Source of the DNA: Niallia circulans NBRC 13626
GTDB taxonomy: Bacteria > Bacillota > Bacilli > Bacillales > Cytobacillaceae
DNA: 64,000 nt
Assembly: GCF_001591585.1 (NCBI RefSeq)
Contig: NZ_BCVE01000002.1
Coordinates: forward strand, 310,001 to 374,000
Reading direction: 5' to 3'
Below are positions 48,595-57,389 of the stretch, piece by piece; position 1 is the stretch's first letter, and each line of letters starts with the position of its first letter. A model generated the notes under the pieces. The model was not told the DNA's origin and did not search any database. It saw nothing but the letters and a program-made list of their open reading frames with translations. Position numbers and translations under genes: made by a program.

Positions 48595-49770
48595 TTACTT
48601 AAATATCGAGAGTGTTTTTAATCTTTCAACCGCCTCTTGCAATCTCTCTTCTTCTGTCAATAAACCAACTCGGACATATCCCTCCCCAAATGTACCAAAG
48701 CCCGAGCCTGGAGCCATTGCAATATGTACTGTTTCTAATAAATAATCACTAAATTCTTGTGACGTAAACCCATCTGGTACTTTTAACCATGCAAAGAATG
48801 AACCTTCAGGAGCATTGACTTCCCAACCAATTTTTTTAAGACCATTTATGAAGATATTTCGTCTTTGTTCGTAAAGCTGATTCATGTCTCTAATACACTC
48901 TAAAGATTCTGTTAATGCCGTATAGGCAGCTTCTTGAATCGCTCCAAATAAACTAACATATAAATGATCTTGATAAAGATTTATAGCGGAAATGACACTT
49001 CTATTTCCAACTGCAAAGGCAACTCGCCAACCTGCCATATTAAATGTCTTAGACAAAGTATAAATTTCTACACCAATATCTTTGGCACCCTCTACTTGTA
49101 AAAAGCTAAGCGGCCTTTTTCCATCAAACCCAATCGCTCCATATGCAAAATCGTGCACAATACATATATCATGCTGTTTACTTAAAGAAATTGTTTCAGC
49201 GAAAAATTCCTTTGTTGCTATTGCTCCAGTAGGATTGTTCGGATAATTTAAGAACATTAACTTTGCTTTTTCTAAATCTTCCTTTCTCACTTCCTTGTAG
49301 TTTGGTAAAAAATTATTTTCTTCACGCAATGGCATGAACACCGTCTCTGCATTTGCTAAAGCAATCCCAGATAAATAGTCGGGATAACCAGGGTCTGGAA
49401 CCATTACTGTTTCGCCTGGATTTAATAAACATATAGGTATCTCTACAAGGCCGGCCTTTCCTCCAAATAATATCGCCACCTCTGATTCAGGATCTAAGTC
49501 AACATCGTATTCTTTTTTGTAAAATTCACTAATAGCTTCCTTTAAATGTTTATATCCTCGAAATGGAGAATATTTATGATTCTCAGGCTGTTCGGCAGCC
49601 ACCTGCAAGCTCTTGATAATGTGAGAAGGTGTCGGTTGGTCTGGATTTCCTTGCCCTAAATTAATCACATCATATCCTTTTTCAATATAGCTGTTAACTT
49701 TACTAACTAATGAAGCAAAAAACTGCTCTGGTAAATTCTTTAATAATTGAGATTGATCATATTTCTTCAT
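48595..49770 (-). CDS. mtnE: methionine-salvage aminotransferase
   Basis: MtnE transaminates 2-oxo-4-methylthiobutanoate to methionine, the last salvage step. The 391-residue class I aminotransferase has Lys241 in SKTFNMAGWR (PLP), NYPNNPTG (175-182) and GFGTFGEGYVRVG near the C-terminus. LFGGKAGLVEIP and location beside mtnU support the name. It is divergent from mtnU. I see no S-box (SAM) riboswitch in the 218-base intergenic region. Confidence 0.88.
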   Translation of the reverse strand: MKKYDQSQLLKNLPEQFFASLVSKVNSYIEKGYDVINLGQGNPDQPTPSHIIKSLQVAAEQPENHKYSPFRGYKHLKEAISEFYKKEYDVDLDPESEVAILFGGKAGLVEIPICLLNPGETVMVPDPGYPDYLSGIALANAETVFMPLREENNFLPNYKEVRKEDLEKAKLMFLNYPNNPTGAIATKEFFAETISLSKQHDICIVHDFAYGAIGFDGKRPLSFLQVEGAKDIGVEIYTLSKTFNMAGWRVAFAVGNRSVISAINLYQDHLYVSLFGAIQEAAYTALTESLECIRDMNQLYEQRRNIFINGLKKIGWEVNAPEGSFFAWLKVPDGFTSQEFSDYLLETVHIAMAPGSGFGTFGEGYVRVGLLTEEERLQEAVERLKTLSIFK

Positions 49771-49988
49771 GTACTCACACCTTCTTCAATGATAAAACCT
49801 TCCAATTATTATTGGATAAACTTCTATTAGGAAATTTCGACTTTAAACATTCCCTAAGTGATTAAAATAGAAATAATCGTTTAATAATTCGCTTTTTTAT
49901 GATATAACGAAATTAATATAATAATTGAATTTTTTTGTTGATTAACATTATAACGGAATTTAACGAAGATGAATAGAGGTGGAATCAT

Positions 49989-50771
49989 TTGAAATTTCAG
50001 ATTAGTTTGGTTCAAATGGATATCGCATTTGGCAGGCCTGAAGAGAATTTTAAACAAGTAGAGAAAAAAATTGCTGCTTGCAAGGATAACAGTGATATTG
50101 TTGTACTGCCAGAATTATGGTCAACCGGCTATGATTTAACAAGATTAGCTGCGATTGCTGATAAACAAGCTCAAAATACTATTTCTTTTTTAAGTAAATT
50201 AGCCACCAAATATAGCGTTCATATTGTTGGTGGATCAATTGCTAATAAGAAGGAAAAGGGTGTTTACAATACACTTATTGTGATAAATAAATCGGGTGAT
50301 GTGGTACATACGTATGATAAACTTCATCTTTTTCAACTGATGGATGAACATTTATATTTAAAGAGCGGGACAACTAATGGTCTTTTTTCTTTAGAGGATA
50401 GACACTTTGCCAGTATGATCTGCTACGATATTCGTTTTCCAGAGTGGATAAGAGCACATACAACAAAAGGAGCTGAAGCCATCTTTGTAGTAGCTGAATG
50501 GCCAGAACCGAGATTGGCACACTGGAGAAGCCTGCTTATTGCACGAGCCATTGAAAATCAATGTTATGTAATTGCTTGTAATCGTGTCGGAAATGATGCA
50601 AATAATATCTTTGCTGGGCATAGCATGATTATTGACCCATGGGGAGAAATTATTGCAGAAGCAGGGGAGAAAGAAGAAATTCTAACAGCTTCGATTAATT
50701 TAGATAAAGTAACAGAGGTACGTAAAACCATCCCAATATTTGCTGATCGAAAACCAGAATATTATACGTGA
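49989..50771 (+). CDS. mtnU: carbon-nitrogen hydrolase, omega-amidase type
   Basis: This 260-residue nitrilase-superfamily amidase has the catalytic triad Glu42 (VLPELWSTGY), Lys111 (YDKLHLF) and Cys145 (ICYDIRFP). In the salvage pathway it likely removes the amide of 2-oxoglutaramate formed when MtnE uses glutamine, pulling the transamination forward. TTG start behind GAGGTGG. Divergent from mtnE. Confidence 0.88.
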   Translation: MKFQISLVQMDIAFGRPEENFKQVEKKIAACKDNSDIVVLPELWSTGYDLTRLAAIADKQAQNTISFLSKLATKYSVHIVGGSIANKKEKGVYNTLIVINKSGDVVHTYDKLHLFQLMDEHLYLKSGTTNGLFSLEDRHFASMICYDIRFPEWIRAHTTKGAEAIFVVAEWPEPRLAHWRSLLIARAIENQCYVIACNRVGNDANNIFAGHSMIIDPWGEIIAEAGEKEEILTASINLDKVTEVRKTIPIFADRKPEYYT

Positions 50772-50790
50772 TTTTTATACATATTAACCT

Positions 50791-50830
50791 AGGACTGTTT
50801 ATATCAGATAATGATAAACAGTCCTTTTTC
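50791..50830 (+). terminator. terminator of mtnU
   Basis: AGGACTGTTTAT (50791-50802) pairs perfectly with ATAAACAGTCCT (50814-50825), followed by TTTTTC. Confidence 0.9.
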
Positions 50831-50831
50831 T

Positions 50832-51404
50832 TCACTTCGCCCACATTTCCTCAGGGTTAAGTTCATATATACTATTTTCTCGATACATAAAGTGATTAAT
50901 AATAAATTCTCTTCTTATTGTCGCGTAGTCATCAAAATATTGCTGGATATAAGCATTTATTTCTTTTTCTTCATATTTCCTGCCAAAAACCAGCCCCTCA
51001 AGCATGTATTTGAGCACTATTAACTTTTTCTTTCTTTGCGAAGGAATATTTTTAAGTCTGCCCTCTTTAGTAAAAAAGTTCTCAATGATTTTTGCTTGTT
51101 CCTCTTTAGTAACAGTCATAATACTCTCCTCCATTCCAATTGTTAATTTTCTTAAAGACTCGTTTTGTTGTAAAATGACTGATTTATTCAAGAAAAAATA
51201 AATCGTATTTTTATCTCTGCGTTCATACACAACATTTATGTCACGCATTTTCTTTAAATGATGCGTAATGGTTGGGGCAGATAGACCCAGTTTTTCTGAT
51301 ATCGCTTGACCATTCCATGGTTTATTTGCCAATAAGGAGATTATTTTAATTCTGGTGGGATCCCCCATTGTTTTATAAAATGCAACCATTTTATCTAATT
51401 GCAT
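50832..51404 (-). CDS. ArsR-type regulator with DUF2087 domain
   Basis: The 190 residues combine an N-terminal ArsR winged helix (MGDPTRIKIISLLANKPWNG, GLSAPTITHHLKKM) with a C-terminal DUF2087 domain (about 115-185; LVLKYMLEGLVFG-like LIVLKYMLEGLVFGRKYEE). No Cys pairs for metal sensing are present, so this is probably not an arsenic sensor. It probably controls itself: its promoter lies inside a 46-bp perfect palindrome. No partner gene is obvious; kinE lies upstream on the same strand. Confidence 0.85.
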   Translation of the reverse strand: MQLDKMVAFYKTMGDPTRIKIISLLANKPWNGQAISEKLGLSAPTITHHLKKMRDINVVYERRDKNTIYFFLNKSVILQQNESLRKLTIGMEESIMTVTKEEQAKIIENFFTKEGRLKNIPSQRKKKLIVLKYMLEGLVFGRKYEEKEINAYIQQYFDDYATIRREFIINHFMYRENSIYELNPEEMWAK

Positions 51405-51409
51405 TCAAT

Positions 51410-51455
51410 CACCTACTTTGATTATTATCTAATTAGATAATAATCAAAGTAGGTG
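51410..51455. promoter_or_regulatory. 46-bp perfect palindrome over the arsR promoter
   Basis: Bases 51410-51432 are the exact reverse complement of 51433-51455. The minus-strand promoter TTGACA (51465-51460), 17-base spacer and TATTAT (51442-51437) overlaps the right half, and the arsR ribosome binding site AGGTGAT overlaps the left end. Transcription should start near the centre. Likely an operator for the ArsR product. Confidence 0.8.
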
Positions 51456-51580
51456 GTGATGTCAAGATATGGTATAATATTTTTTCAGCATATCTTTTCC
51501 GTAGAAAAGATCACTAAACAAATCCTTATCTGTTTCTCCGATTTCTACTCCTTTAACAATTCGAAAAACAACCAAAATAA

Positions 51581-51608
51581 AAAGGGCCTAACATAAGCCC
51601 TTCTTTTT
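51581..51608 (-). terminator. terminator of kinE
   Basis: AAAGGGC (51581-51587) pairs with GCCCTT (51597-51602). On the minus strand the 3' side runs into TTTTTATTTT. Confidence 0.75.
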
Positions 51609-51630
51609 ATCACCCTAACAGGTCTAATGA

Positions 51631-53508
51631 TCATTCATTTAGCTTGCTTTCTCTGCACACTGGAAGTACAAGGTGGAACGTCGTACCAACCCCTGGCTCT
51701 GACTCAACTGTCACTTTCCCTTGATGCTCTTCAATAATTTGATAGGATACTAGTAAACCTAAGCCTGTTCCTTTTTCTTTGGTCGTATAAAATGGTTCTC
51801 CAATTCTTGCAAGTATTTCCTTGCCCATTCCTCTTCCATTATCAAAGATTGCTATATGAAAGTAATCCTGTTTATATTCAATGGAAACAGCTATTTCCCC
51901 GCCGTCTTCTAATGCCTCTATTGCATTTTTTATAATGTTTATAAATACCTGTTTCAATTGATTTGGTTCACAATATATAGTCGGCATATCTTCTGTAAAC
52001 ATTTTTATAATTTGAACATTTTGTAGCACTGCTTGTGCATACAGCAATTCGATCGTATCATTCATAATTTGTCTTATATCTCGTTTTACATATTGAACAG
52101 CTTGTGGTTTAGCAAGTAATAAAAATTCATTAATAATGGATTCAATCCTAGTAAGCTCCGTTTTTATTACAGAAAAATACATTTCATTTTCCTGTGAGGC
52201 AACTCCATCTTCTAGCAATTGAATAAATCCCTTTAAAGCTGTCATTGGATTTCGAATTTCATGAGCTATACCCGCTGCCAATTCTCCCACTACATTTAAA
52301 GTAGATGACTTTCTCAGCTGTTCTTCCAATAAGGTATTTTCGGTAATATCACGTAATGTAGTAATACTTAGTCCTGAATAAATATTAAATTTATTACGAT
52401 ATTCAAGCTGCGTATATTCTCTATTATTAGGAAACTTTACCGTGTAGAGCCCTCTATTTTGTCCATCCTTTTCTACATTTAATAATTTCGGCTTTATATC
52501 TTCTCCAATCGTTTTTGCAGGTGGGAGAAAGGATATTAAATCTACACCGATCAAATTCTCTTTACTTTTATGAAGGAGACGTTCGGCTGCTTTGTTCATA
52601 TCAATTATTTGATAGTTTTGATCCCAAATGATAATACCGTCAAAAACTTCTTCAAATGTATTCTCAAACATCGCCTTACTTTCACGTAATTCCTCTTCCA
52701 TTTTATAACGTTCCGTGATATTACGGAAAATACTCATGTTTAACCCTTCCACCGAATGAAGTTTAGTTGTAAATTCTAGTATTTTTTTCTGTCCATTTGG
52801 CATCAAAAACATCAATTCTTCTCGATTAGATTTTTTATAATAGAGATTTTTAATCATATCCATGTACCGTTTATCTTTTTTATAAAAAAAATCACTAATC
52901 CTTGATTTTAATAATTTTTCTTCAGAACTTTCAAAAATTTTTAAAGCTGATTCATTAGCTGCAATAATCTGCCCTGATTCTTTCCAAAGAACAATACCAT
53001 CCAGTGCCTCTGTAAAAAAATCATTATAAAGCTTTTGCGCTTCTTTCTCTTTTTCTCTTTCACATTCCTTTGTTATCTTTTCAATAATTGTAATAAATCC
53101 CATCTCACCGGGCAATCGACTAGTTTGCGTTTCAAAATAATGTTTTCGCCCATTAATAGTTAATGGGAATATGCTTTGAAAAGTACCTGATTTGGTTTTT
53201 ATAGCATCCATATGTTCCCTTATCACCAAACGTTCTTCCTGCTGCACAAAATGCGTTATATTCCTATCAACTACTTGATTCATATTCACGTTAAAGTAAT
53301 CACAAAGATATTTATTAATATCTAGAATAACTCCATTACTATCAAATATAACCAACCCTACATTTATCGTTTGGAAAGCAATAAATCTCCTATCTCGGAG
53401 AAGACTATATTTTTCTAGTTTTTCCTTTAGAAGGGTATTCTCTCTTTCCAATTCCCTCAGTTTATTTTGTAATTGTCGATATTCTTCAGAATAGGATATA
53501 CTATCCAT
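51631..53508 (-). CDS. kinE: cytoplasmic multi-PAS histidine kinase, KinE-like
   Basis: This 625-residue soluble kinase has an N-terminal coiled coil (about 5-35), three PAS domains (about 40-150, 160-270, 280-395), HisKA with AAGIAHEIRNPM (His416) and HATPase (NIIKNAIEALE, DNGRGMG, GTGLGL). Lack of membrane helices and of an adjacent regulator fits a phosphorelay kinase. Its position next to the ykrP-like gene and the mtn genes is the B. subtilis kinE location. ATG 53508 is preferred over the ORF's first ATG because a G-rich Shine-Dalgarno lies 11 bases upstream. Confidence 0.85.
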   Translation of the reverse strand: MDSISYSEEYRQLQNKLRELERENTLLKEKLEKYSLLRDRRFIAFQTINVGLVIFDSNGVILDINKYLCDYFNVNMNQVVDRNITHFVQQEERLVIREHMDAIKTKSGTFQSIFPLTINGRKHYFETQTSRLPGEMGFITIIEKITKECEREKEKEAQKLYNDFFTEALDGIVLWKESGQIIAANESALKIFESSEEKLLKSRISDFFYKKDKRYMDMIKNLYYKKSNREELMFLMPNGQKKILEFTTKLHSVEGLNMSIFRNITERYKMEEELRESKAMFENTFEEVFDGIIIWDQNYQIIDMNKAAERLLHKSKENLIGVDLISFLPPAKTIGEDIKPKLLNVEKDGQNRGLYTVKFPNNREYTQLEYRNKFNIYSGLSITTLRDITENTLLEEQLRKSSTLNVVGELAAGIAHEIRNPMTALKGFIQLLEDGVASQENEMYFSVIKTELTRIESIINEFLLLAKPQAVQYVKRDIRQIMNDTIELLYAQAVLQNVQIIKMFTEDMPTIYCEPNQLKQVFINIIKNAIEALEDGGEIAVSIEYKQDYFHIAIFDNGRGMGKEILARIGEPFYTTKEKGTGLGLLVSYQIIEEHQGKVTVESEPGVGTTFHLVLPVCRESKLNE

Positions 53509-53882
53509 CTTTATGGATACCCCCCTTATCAAACGTAGTGATTACATAATTCTACATTATTCTTGAATTTCCTTTCCTTCTGAAAAATTTAAAGAAAAAA
53601 AGTAAATTAATTTACAAATGTAGAAACAAATGTAACTCTGATAGTAGCCATAATCATTTTAATATCTACCTCTCCCTTTACTTCAGTCAAAAAAATTAAA
53701 CCTTACGTATTATTAATAAGAATTTTTATTTTTCCTTCGCCTAACGTACATTGCAATTATGTAATAAACAGAAGTTATTTAGTTAACAGATTAACGACAG
53801 GGGATTAAAACAATGGAATTTGTGTTATATATAGTTAGTGAAATGAAATATACGATATTTCCGTTCATGAAAGGATGAGTTT
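53509..53882. other. kinE-ykrP intergenic region
   Basis: This is a divergent promoter region. A palindrome GTAAATTAATTTAC lies at 53602-53615. I recognise no other element. Confidence 0.35.
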
Positions 53883-54908
53883 ATGAAACAACGGGATTAC
53901 TACTTTGATAATGCAAAATTTATTTTGATTTTTTTCGTTGTCTTCGGTCATTTTATCCAATCATTCATAAATGACAATCAAAATATTTATACGCTATATA
54001 AAGTAATTTACACTTTCCATATGCCAGCATTTATTCTTATTTCGGGATTTTTTGCCAAAGGGATAGCGGAAAAGGGATATATAAAAAAATATGCAAAAAA
54101 ACTAATCATTCCCTACCTTATCTTCCAACTTGTATACAGCATTTTTTATTATTTTCTATATGGAAAGTCAACTTTTGCCATTGAACCGTTGACCCCACAT
54201 TGGTCCTTATGGTTTTTAATTAGTTTGTTTTTTTGGAACATCTTTTTACTAGCGTTTGTGAAGTTAAAGCCTATACATGGAATCTTACTTTCCTTTATAC
54301 TAGGATTAGCGATTGGTATGATCGATTGGACGTCCAGCTATTTAAGCTTAACGAGAACCTTTGTGTTCTTCCCTTTATTCTTAATAGGATTTTATATGAA
54401 AAAAGATCATTTTGCTTCAGTAAAAACAAAAAAAGCAACCATCCTAGCTATTGTTATTTTCACGATTGTTTTTATAGGATTTCACCTATTCCCTACTGTT
54501 AATTATCAATGGTTATTCGGATCAAAATCTTATGAAGCCCTTGGAGAAGGTTATTTTATAGGAATGGCTATTCGATTATTTTTCTATCTATTAAGTTTTC
54601 TGATGATTTTTTGCTTTTTTGCTTGTGTACCAAAAAAGGAATATTTCTTTACTAAGTTCGGAAAATCAACATTATATGTATATTTACTTCATGGCTTTTT
54701 TATCCGTCTCTTTAGACAAAGTGACTTACCAGATATTTTTGAATCACCTAGGTCATATGTGATGATTATAATTGTATCATTCTTAATTACAGTACTGCTT
54801 TCAAGCAATATAATTATTTCCTTTACACAGCCTATTATTGAATTAAAAAGTTCTAAATTAAAAAAGCTATTCTCAAGAGTTCAGCGCTCTCTTCAAACTA
54901 ATAGATAA
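53883..54908 (+). CDS. ykrP: membrane acyltransferase 3-family protein, YkrP-like
   Basis: This 341-residue protein has about ten TM helices. The N-terminal RDYYFDNAKFILIFFVVFGHF carries the family's invariant catalytic-type His in FGHF and the following HMPAFILISGFF. Such proteins transfer acyl groups to extracellular or lipid-linked sugars. The acceptor is unknown. ATG start behind AAAGGATGAG. Placed by kinE, as ykrP is in B. subtilis. Confidence 0.85.
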   Translation: MKQRDYYFDNAKFILIFFVVFGHFIQSFINDNQNIYTLYKVIYTFHMPAFILISGFFAKGIAEKGYIKKYAKKLIIPYLIFQLVYSIFYYFLYGKSTFAIEPLTPHWSLWFLISLFFWNIFLLAFVKLKPIHGILLSFILGLAIGMIDWTSSYLSLTRTFVFFPLFLIGFYMKKDHFASVKTKKATILAIVIFTIVFIGFHLFPTVNYQWLFGSKSYEALGEGYFIGMAIRLFFYLLSFLMIFCFFACVPKKEYFFTKFGKSTLYVYLLHGFFIRLFRQSDLPDIFESPRSYVMIIIVSFLITVLLSSNIIISFTQPIIELKSSKLKKLFSRVQRSLQTNR

Positions 54909-54915
54909 TTTTTTG

Positions 54916-54960
54916 TTCCCATCAGTGAAGAAATTTACTGATGGGAAATTTTTTATTTTT
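54916..54960. terminator. terminator between ykrP and the tiny gene pair
   Basis: TTCCCATCAGT (54916-54926) pairs with ACTGATGGGAA (54937-54947), followed by T-rich sequence that overlaps the stop of the convergent small gene. Confidence 0.85.
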
Positions 54961-55099
54961 TTCTAGTTGCTCTCTTTGTTTTATCCTTTGTTAAGGCTCC
55001 TGTATCATAGAATTTACTTGCATTAACATCACCAAACTCTTGGCCAAACTCTACATTTGAAGCTTCTGTCTGTTGTCGTTTTTTTATTTTTTTCGCCAT
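54953..55099 (-). CDS. 48-residue basic small protein, SASP-like
   Basis: The product begins MAKKIKKRQQTEASNVEFGQ and continues EFGDVNASKFYDTG to a Lys/Arg-rich end. It starts immediately after the stop of the preceding small gene (TAA-ATG), so the two are coupled. The FGQEFG word recalls gamma-type SASP repeats (FGTEFASET), weakly. By position it may correspond to B. subtilis ykzE or ykzP. Confidence 0.55.
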   Translation of the reverse strand: MAKKIKKRQQTEASNVEFGQEFGDVNASKFYDTGALTKDKTKRATRKK

Positions 55100-55258
55100 T
55101 TATTGTCCCTCTCTTCCATGCTTTGCATTACGATTAGCACCTTTGATTGGGTTTTCGCCCCTACTAAATTCAGCGGAAAATTCTGTTTCCTGCGTATTTT
55201 TCTTTGGCGTCTTGCTGTATTTTTCTACACTGTTAACTTCAGCTTTTCTCTTAGCCAT
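55100..55258 (-). CDS. 52-residue basic small protein, SASP-like
   Basis: ATG 55258 follows AAAGGAGAG by 8 bases. MAKRKAEVNSVEKYSKTPK is followed by TQETEFSAEFSRGENPIKG, again like a gamma-SASP fragment with EFSAEF. First of a two-gene operon between ktrD and the ykrP-like gene, the position of two small genes in B. subtilis. Probably forespore-expressed. No Cys, no membrane segment. Confidence 0.6.
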   Translation of the reverse strand: MAKRKAEVNSVEKYSKTPKKNTQETEFSAEFSRGENPIKGANRNAKHGREGQ

Positions 55259-55340
55259 TATGATCTCTCCTTTCCATTTACATCATTATTATCCACATGT
55301 AAAAAAAAAGATATGCTTTCCTACTTTTGTCAAACAATCA

Positions 55341-55375
55341 TAAAAAAATGGAGCTGTCAAAATAGACAGCTCCAT
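55341..55375 (-). terminator. terminator of ktrD
   Basis: ATGGAGCTGTC (55348-55358) pairs perfectly with GACAGCTCCAT (55365-55375). Seven T follow on the minus strand. Confidence 0.9.
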
Positions 55376-55392
55376 TCACTTCTTACTTACCC

Positions 55393-56748
55393 TTATCCAA
55401 CAATGATCCGTTCTTTTGGATAATGGAAGTTATCCTTTTTCTCTTTCCCTCCAATAATATAGATAAAAGAAGTTAACCCTATTCTTCCGATGAACATAAG
55501 CAGCATAATTACACACTTACCAAAGGTAGATAATTCTGGTGTTAATCCTAAAGAAAGTCCAGTTGTTCCAAATGCAGAACAAACTTCGAAAAGAATCACA
55601 ATAAGGGACGCCTTTTCAGAAATAGATAAGGCAATGACAGCGACAAGACAAATACCAATCGCAAATATCGTTACAACCAATGATTTTATAATATCCTCTT
55701 CATGAATTTCTCGTTTAAATATCTTAATATACCTATTGCCATTTGCATAATGATAAATAAATAAGATATTCAATGCAAAGGTTGTTGTTCTGATACCTCC
55801 TCCAACTGAACTTGGGGAAGCACCAATAAACATAAGAAAACAAAAGATAAGCAAAGTTGTCATAGAATACTCATTTAATTCCATTGTTGCTAAACCGCCG
55901 CTTCGAGTGGAGGTAGAATGAAAAAAGGCATTGAAGAATATTTGATGCCAGCTCATTCCTGCATAATAATTACCCCATTCTAAGACAATAATCATAATCG
56001 TTCCAAATAGTAAAAGAAAACCGAAAGTAATGGTTGTTAACTTAGTGAATAAAGAAAACTTTAGATGGTTTTTCCCTTCTTTTGGAAACAGGTAATTTTT
56101 CACTTCGATAAGCACGGGAAATCCAATTGCTCCTAATGTAATTAAAATAATATTAACAAGTTGGACAAAATAATCATCCTTAAAGGGAGTAAGTGATTCT
56201 CCTGTTAAATCTAATCCTCCATTGGTTGTCGCACTAACAGAGGCAAAAGTTCCATGTAAAATCGAATCCCCCCAGGTAGGATAATAATTATGAAATTGCA
56301 TTGAAAGTATAATAGCACCCAATACTTCAATAATAAGAATGATTTTGATAATTTCTCTTATTAAATTGACGAGACCTGAAAGATTAGATTGATTGTGGTC
56401 AATCATTATTAACTGTCTCTCTCTTAAACCAATCTTCTTACGAAGAATCATCCAAAAGAATGTACCTATTGCCATTACTCCAATACCACCAAATTGCAGA
56501 ACAAACATTAATATTATTATTCCAAATGTACTATACGTTTCAGCGATATTAATTACAGTAAGTCCTGTTACACTTACTGCCGTTACAGCAGTAAACAATG
56601 TATCCATAAAGGAAACTGTTACTCCTTCTTTATGTACTCCTGGTAAACTTAATAATAAAACCGATATGCTGACAGCTAAACCATAATAACTGGTTATCAT
56701 CTGCGCAGGAGTCAAATTTTGAAGGACTAACTTAAACTTCTTGCCCAT
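55393..56748 (-). CDS. ktrD: KtrD, membrane subunit of a K+ transporter
   Basis: KtrD forms the membrane channel-like dimer of the low-affinity K+ (and Na+-linked) uptake system gated by KtrC. The 451 residues contain four M1-P-M2 repeats with filter segments SVTGLTV, SATTNGGLD, STRSGGLAT and FGTTGLSLG. ATG 56748 is used because AAAGGA lies about 11 bases upstream. ktrC is at 11 kb. No ydaO-type c-di-AMP riboswitch was recognised in its leader. Confidence 0.92.
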   Translation of the reverse strand: MGKKFKLVLQNLTPAQMITSYYGLAVSISVLLLSLPGVHKEGVTVSFMDTLFTAVTAVSVTGLTVINIAETYSTFGIIILMFVLQFGGIGVMAIGTFFWMILRKKIGLRERQLIMIDHNQSNLSGLVNLIREIIKIILIIEVLGAIILSMQFHNYYPTWGDSILHGTFASVSATTNGGLDLTGESLTPFKDDYFVQLVNIILITLGAIGFPVLIEVKNYLFPKEGKNHLKFSLFTKLTTITFGFLLLFGTIMIIVLEWGNYYAGMSWHQIFFNAFFHSTSTRSGGLATMELNEYSMTTLLIFCFLMFIGASPSSVGGGIRTTTFALNILFIYHYANGNRYIKIFKREIHEEDIIKSLVVTIFAIGICLVAVIALSISEKASLIVILFEVCSAFGTTGLSLGLTPELSTFGKCVIMLLMFIGRIGLTSFIYIIGGKEKKDNFHYPKERIIVG

Positions 56749-56850
56749 TAAAAAACAATTCCTTTCTTTGAAGCTACCCATATATCCTATTTAATGATGG
56801 CTTTATTTATCATAGATATTAAACAGTATAAGTTATCTATCCCTCGACGT

Positions 56851-56895
56851 TCAAGCTAATCTTAAATGTTTAGGAAACTTTTAAGATTAGCTTGA
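56851..56895. repeat. 16-bp perfect inverted repeat upstream of ktrD
   Basis: TCAAGCTAATCTTAAA (56851-56866) pairs perfectly with TTTAAGATTAGCTTGA (56880-56895), with a 13-base loop. TTATTTTT follows on the plus strand, so it has terminator form pointing away from ktrD, although no plus-strand gene ends here. Confidence 0.6.
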
Positions 56896-57122
56896 TTATT
56901 TTTAAGTACTATTAATTAATGAAGCAATGGAGATTTCCCTATAGGCTAGGTTAACCTATAAACAACAATAAATCCTATTTTCTCCCGTATACACAAACTT
57001 TACCACTAATGAACTAAAAATAAATCCACATATTATTAATACAGAATCATTTATCATTACTTTTTTGGAAACAATTAATTGATAAATAAACTGTACTATA
57101 TATTCATAAGGAGGAAACAAAA

Positions 57123-57317
57123 ATGGCTTCTCGAAATAAATTATTAGTTCCAGGAATTGAACAATACTTAGATAGTGTTAAGTATGAAATTGCGCAAGAA
57201 TTCGGTGTGAATTTAGGATCTGATACTGTTTCACGTGCTAATGGTTCTGTTGGGGGAGAAATAACAAAAAGACTTGTCCAACAAGCGCAGGCAGAGTTAT
57301 CTGGAAAAACGCAATAA
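57123..57317 (+). CDS. alpha/beta-type small acid-soluble spore protein
   Basis: This 64-residue DNA-saturating spore protein has the germination-protease site [13 protein letters not shown] and the conserved [16 protein letters not shown]. It protects DNA in dormant spores and marks the organism as an endospore former. GGAGG precedes the ATG. SspD of B. subtilis is near ktrD as well, but the exact paralog cannot be named from sequence alone. Confidence 0.92.
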   Translation: MASRNKLLVPGIEQYLDSVKYEIAQEFGVNLGSDTVSRANGSVGGEITKRLVQQAQAELSGKTQ

Positions 57318-57352
57318 GTTAAATCTGCTGAACTAAAGTCCTGAGCAAAAAG

Positions 57353-57381
57353 AAAAAGCCATTCCTAATGGATGGCTTTTT
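57353..57381. terminator. bidirectional terminator between the SASP gene and ykoY
   Basis: AAAAAGCCAT (57353-57362) pairs with ATGGCTTTTT (57372-57381). Confidence 0.85.
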
Positions 57382-57389
57382 CATCATGC

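Noticed and set aside
49771-49988. S-box (SAM) riboswitch expected near methionine-salvage genes
   Set aside because: None of the S-box core elements is visible in the mtnE-mtnU intergenic region.
56782-57122. ydaO c-di-AMP riboswitch upstream of ktrD
   Set aside because: Characteristic aptamer blocks were not found; only a simple 16-bp dyad is present.
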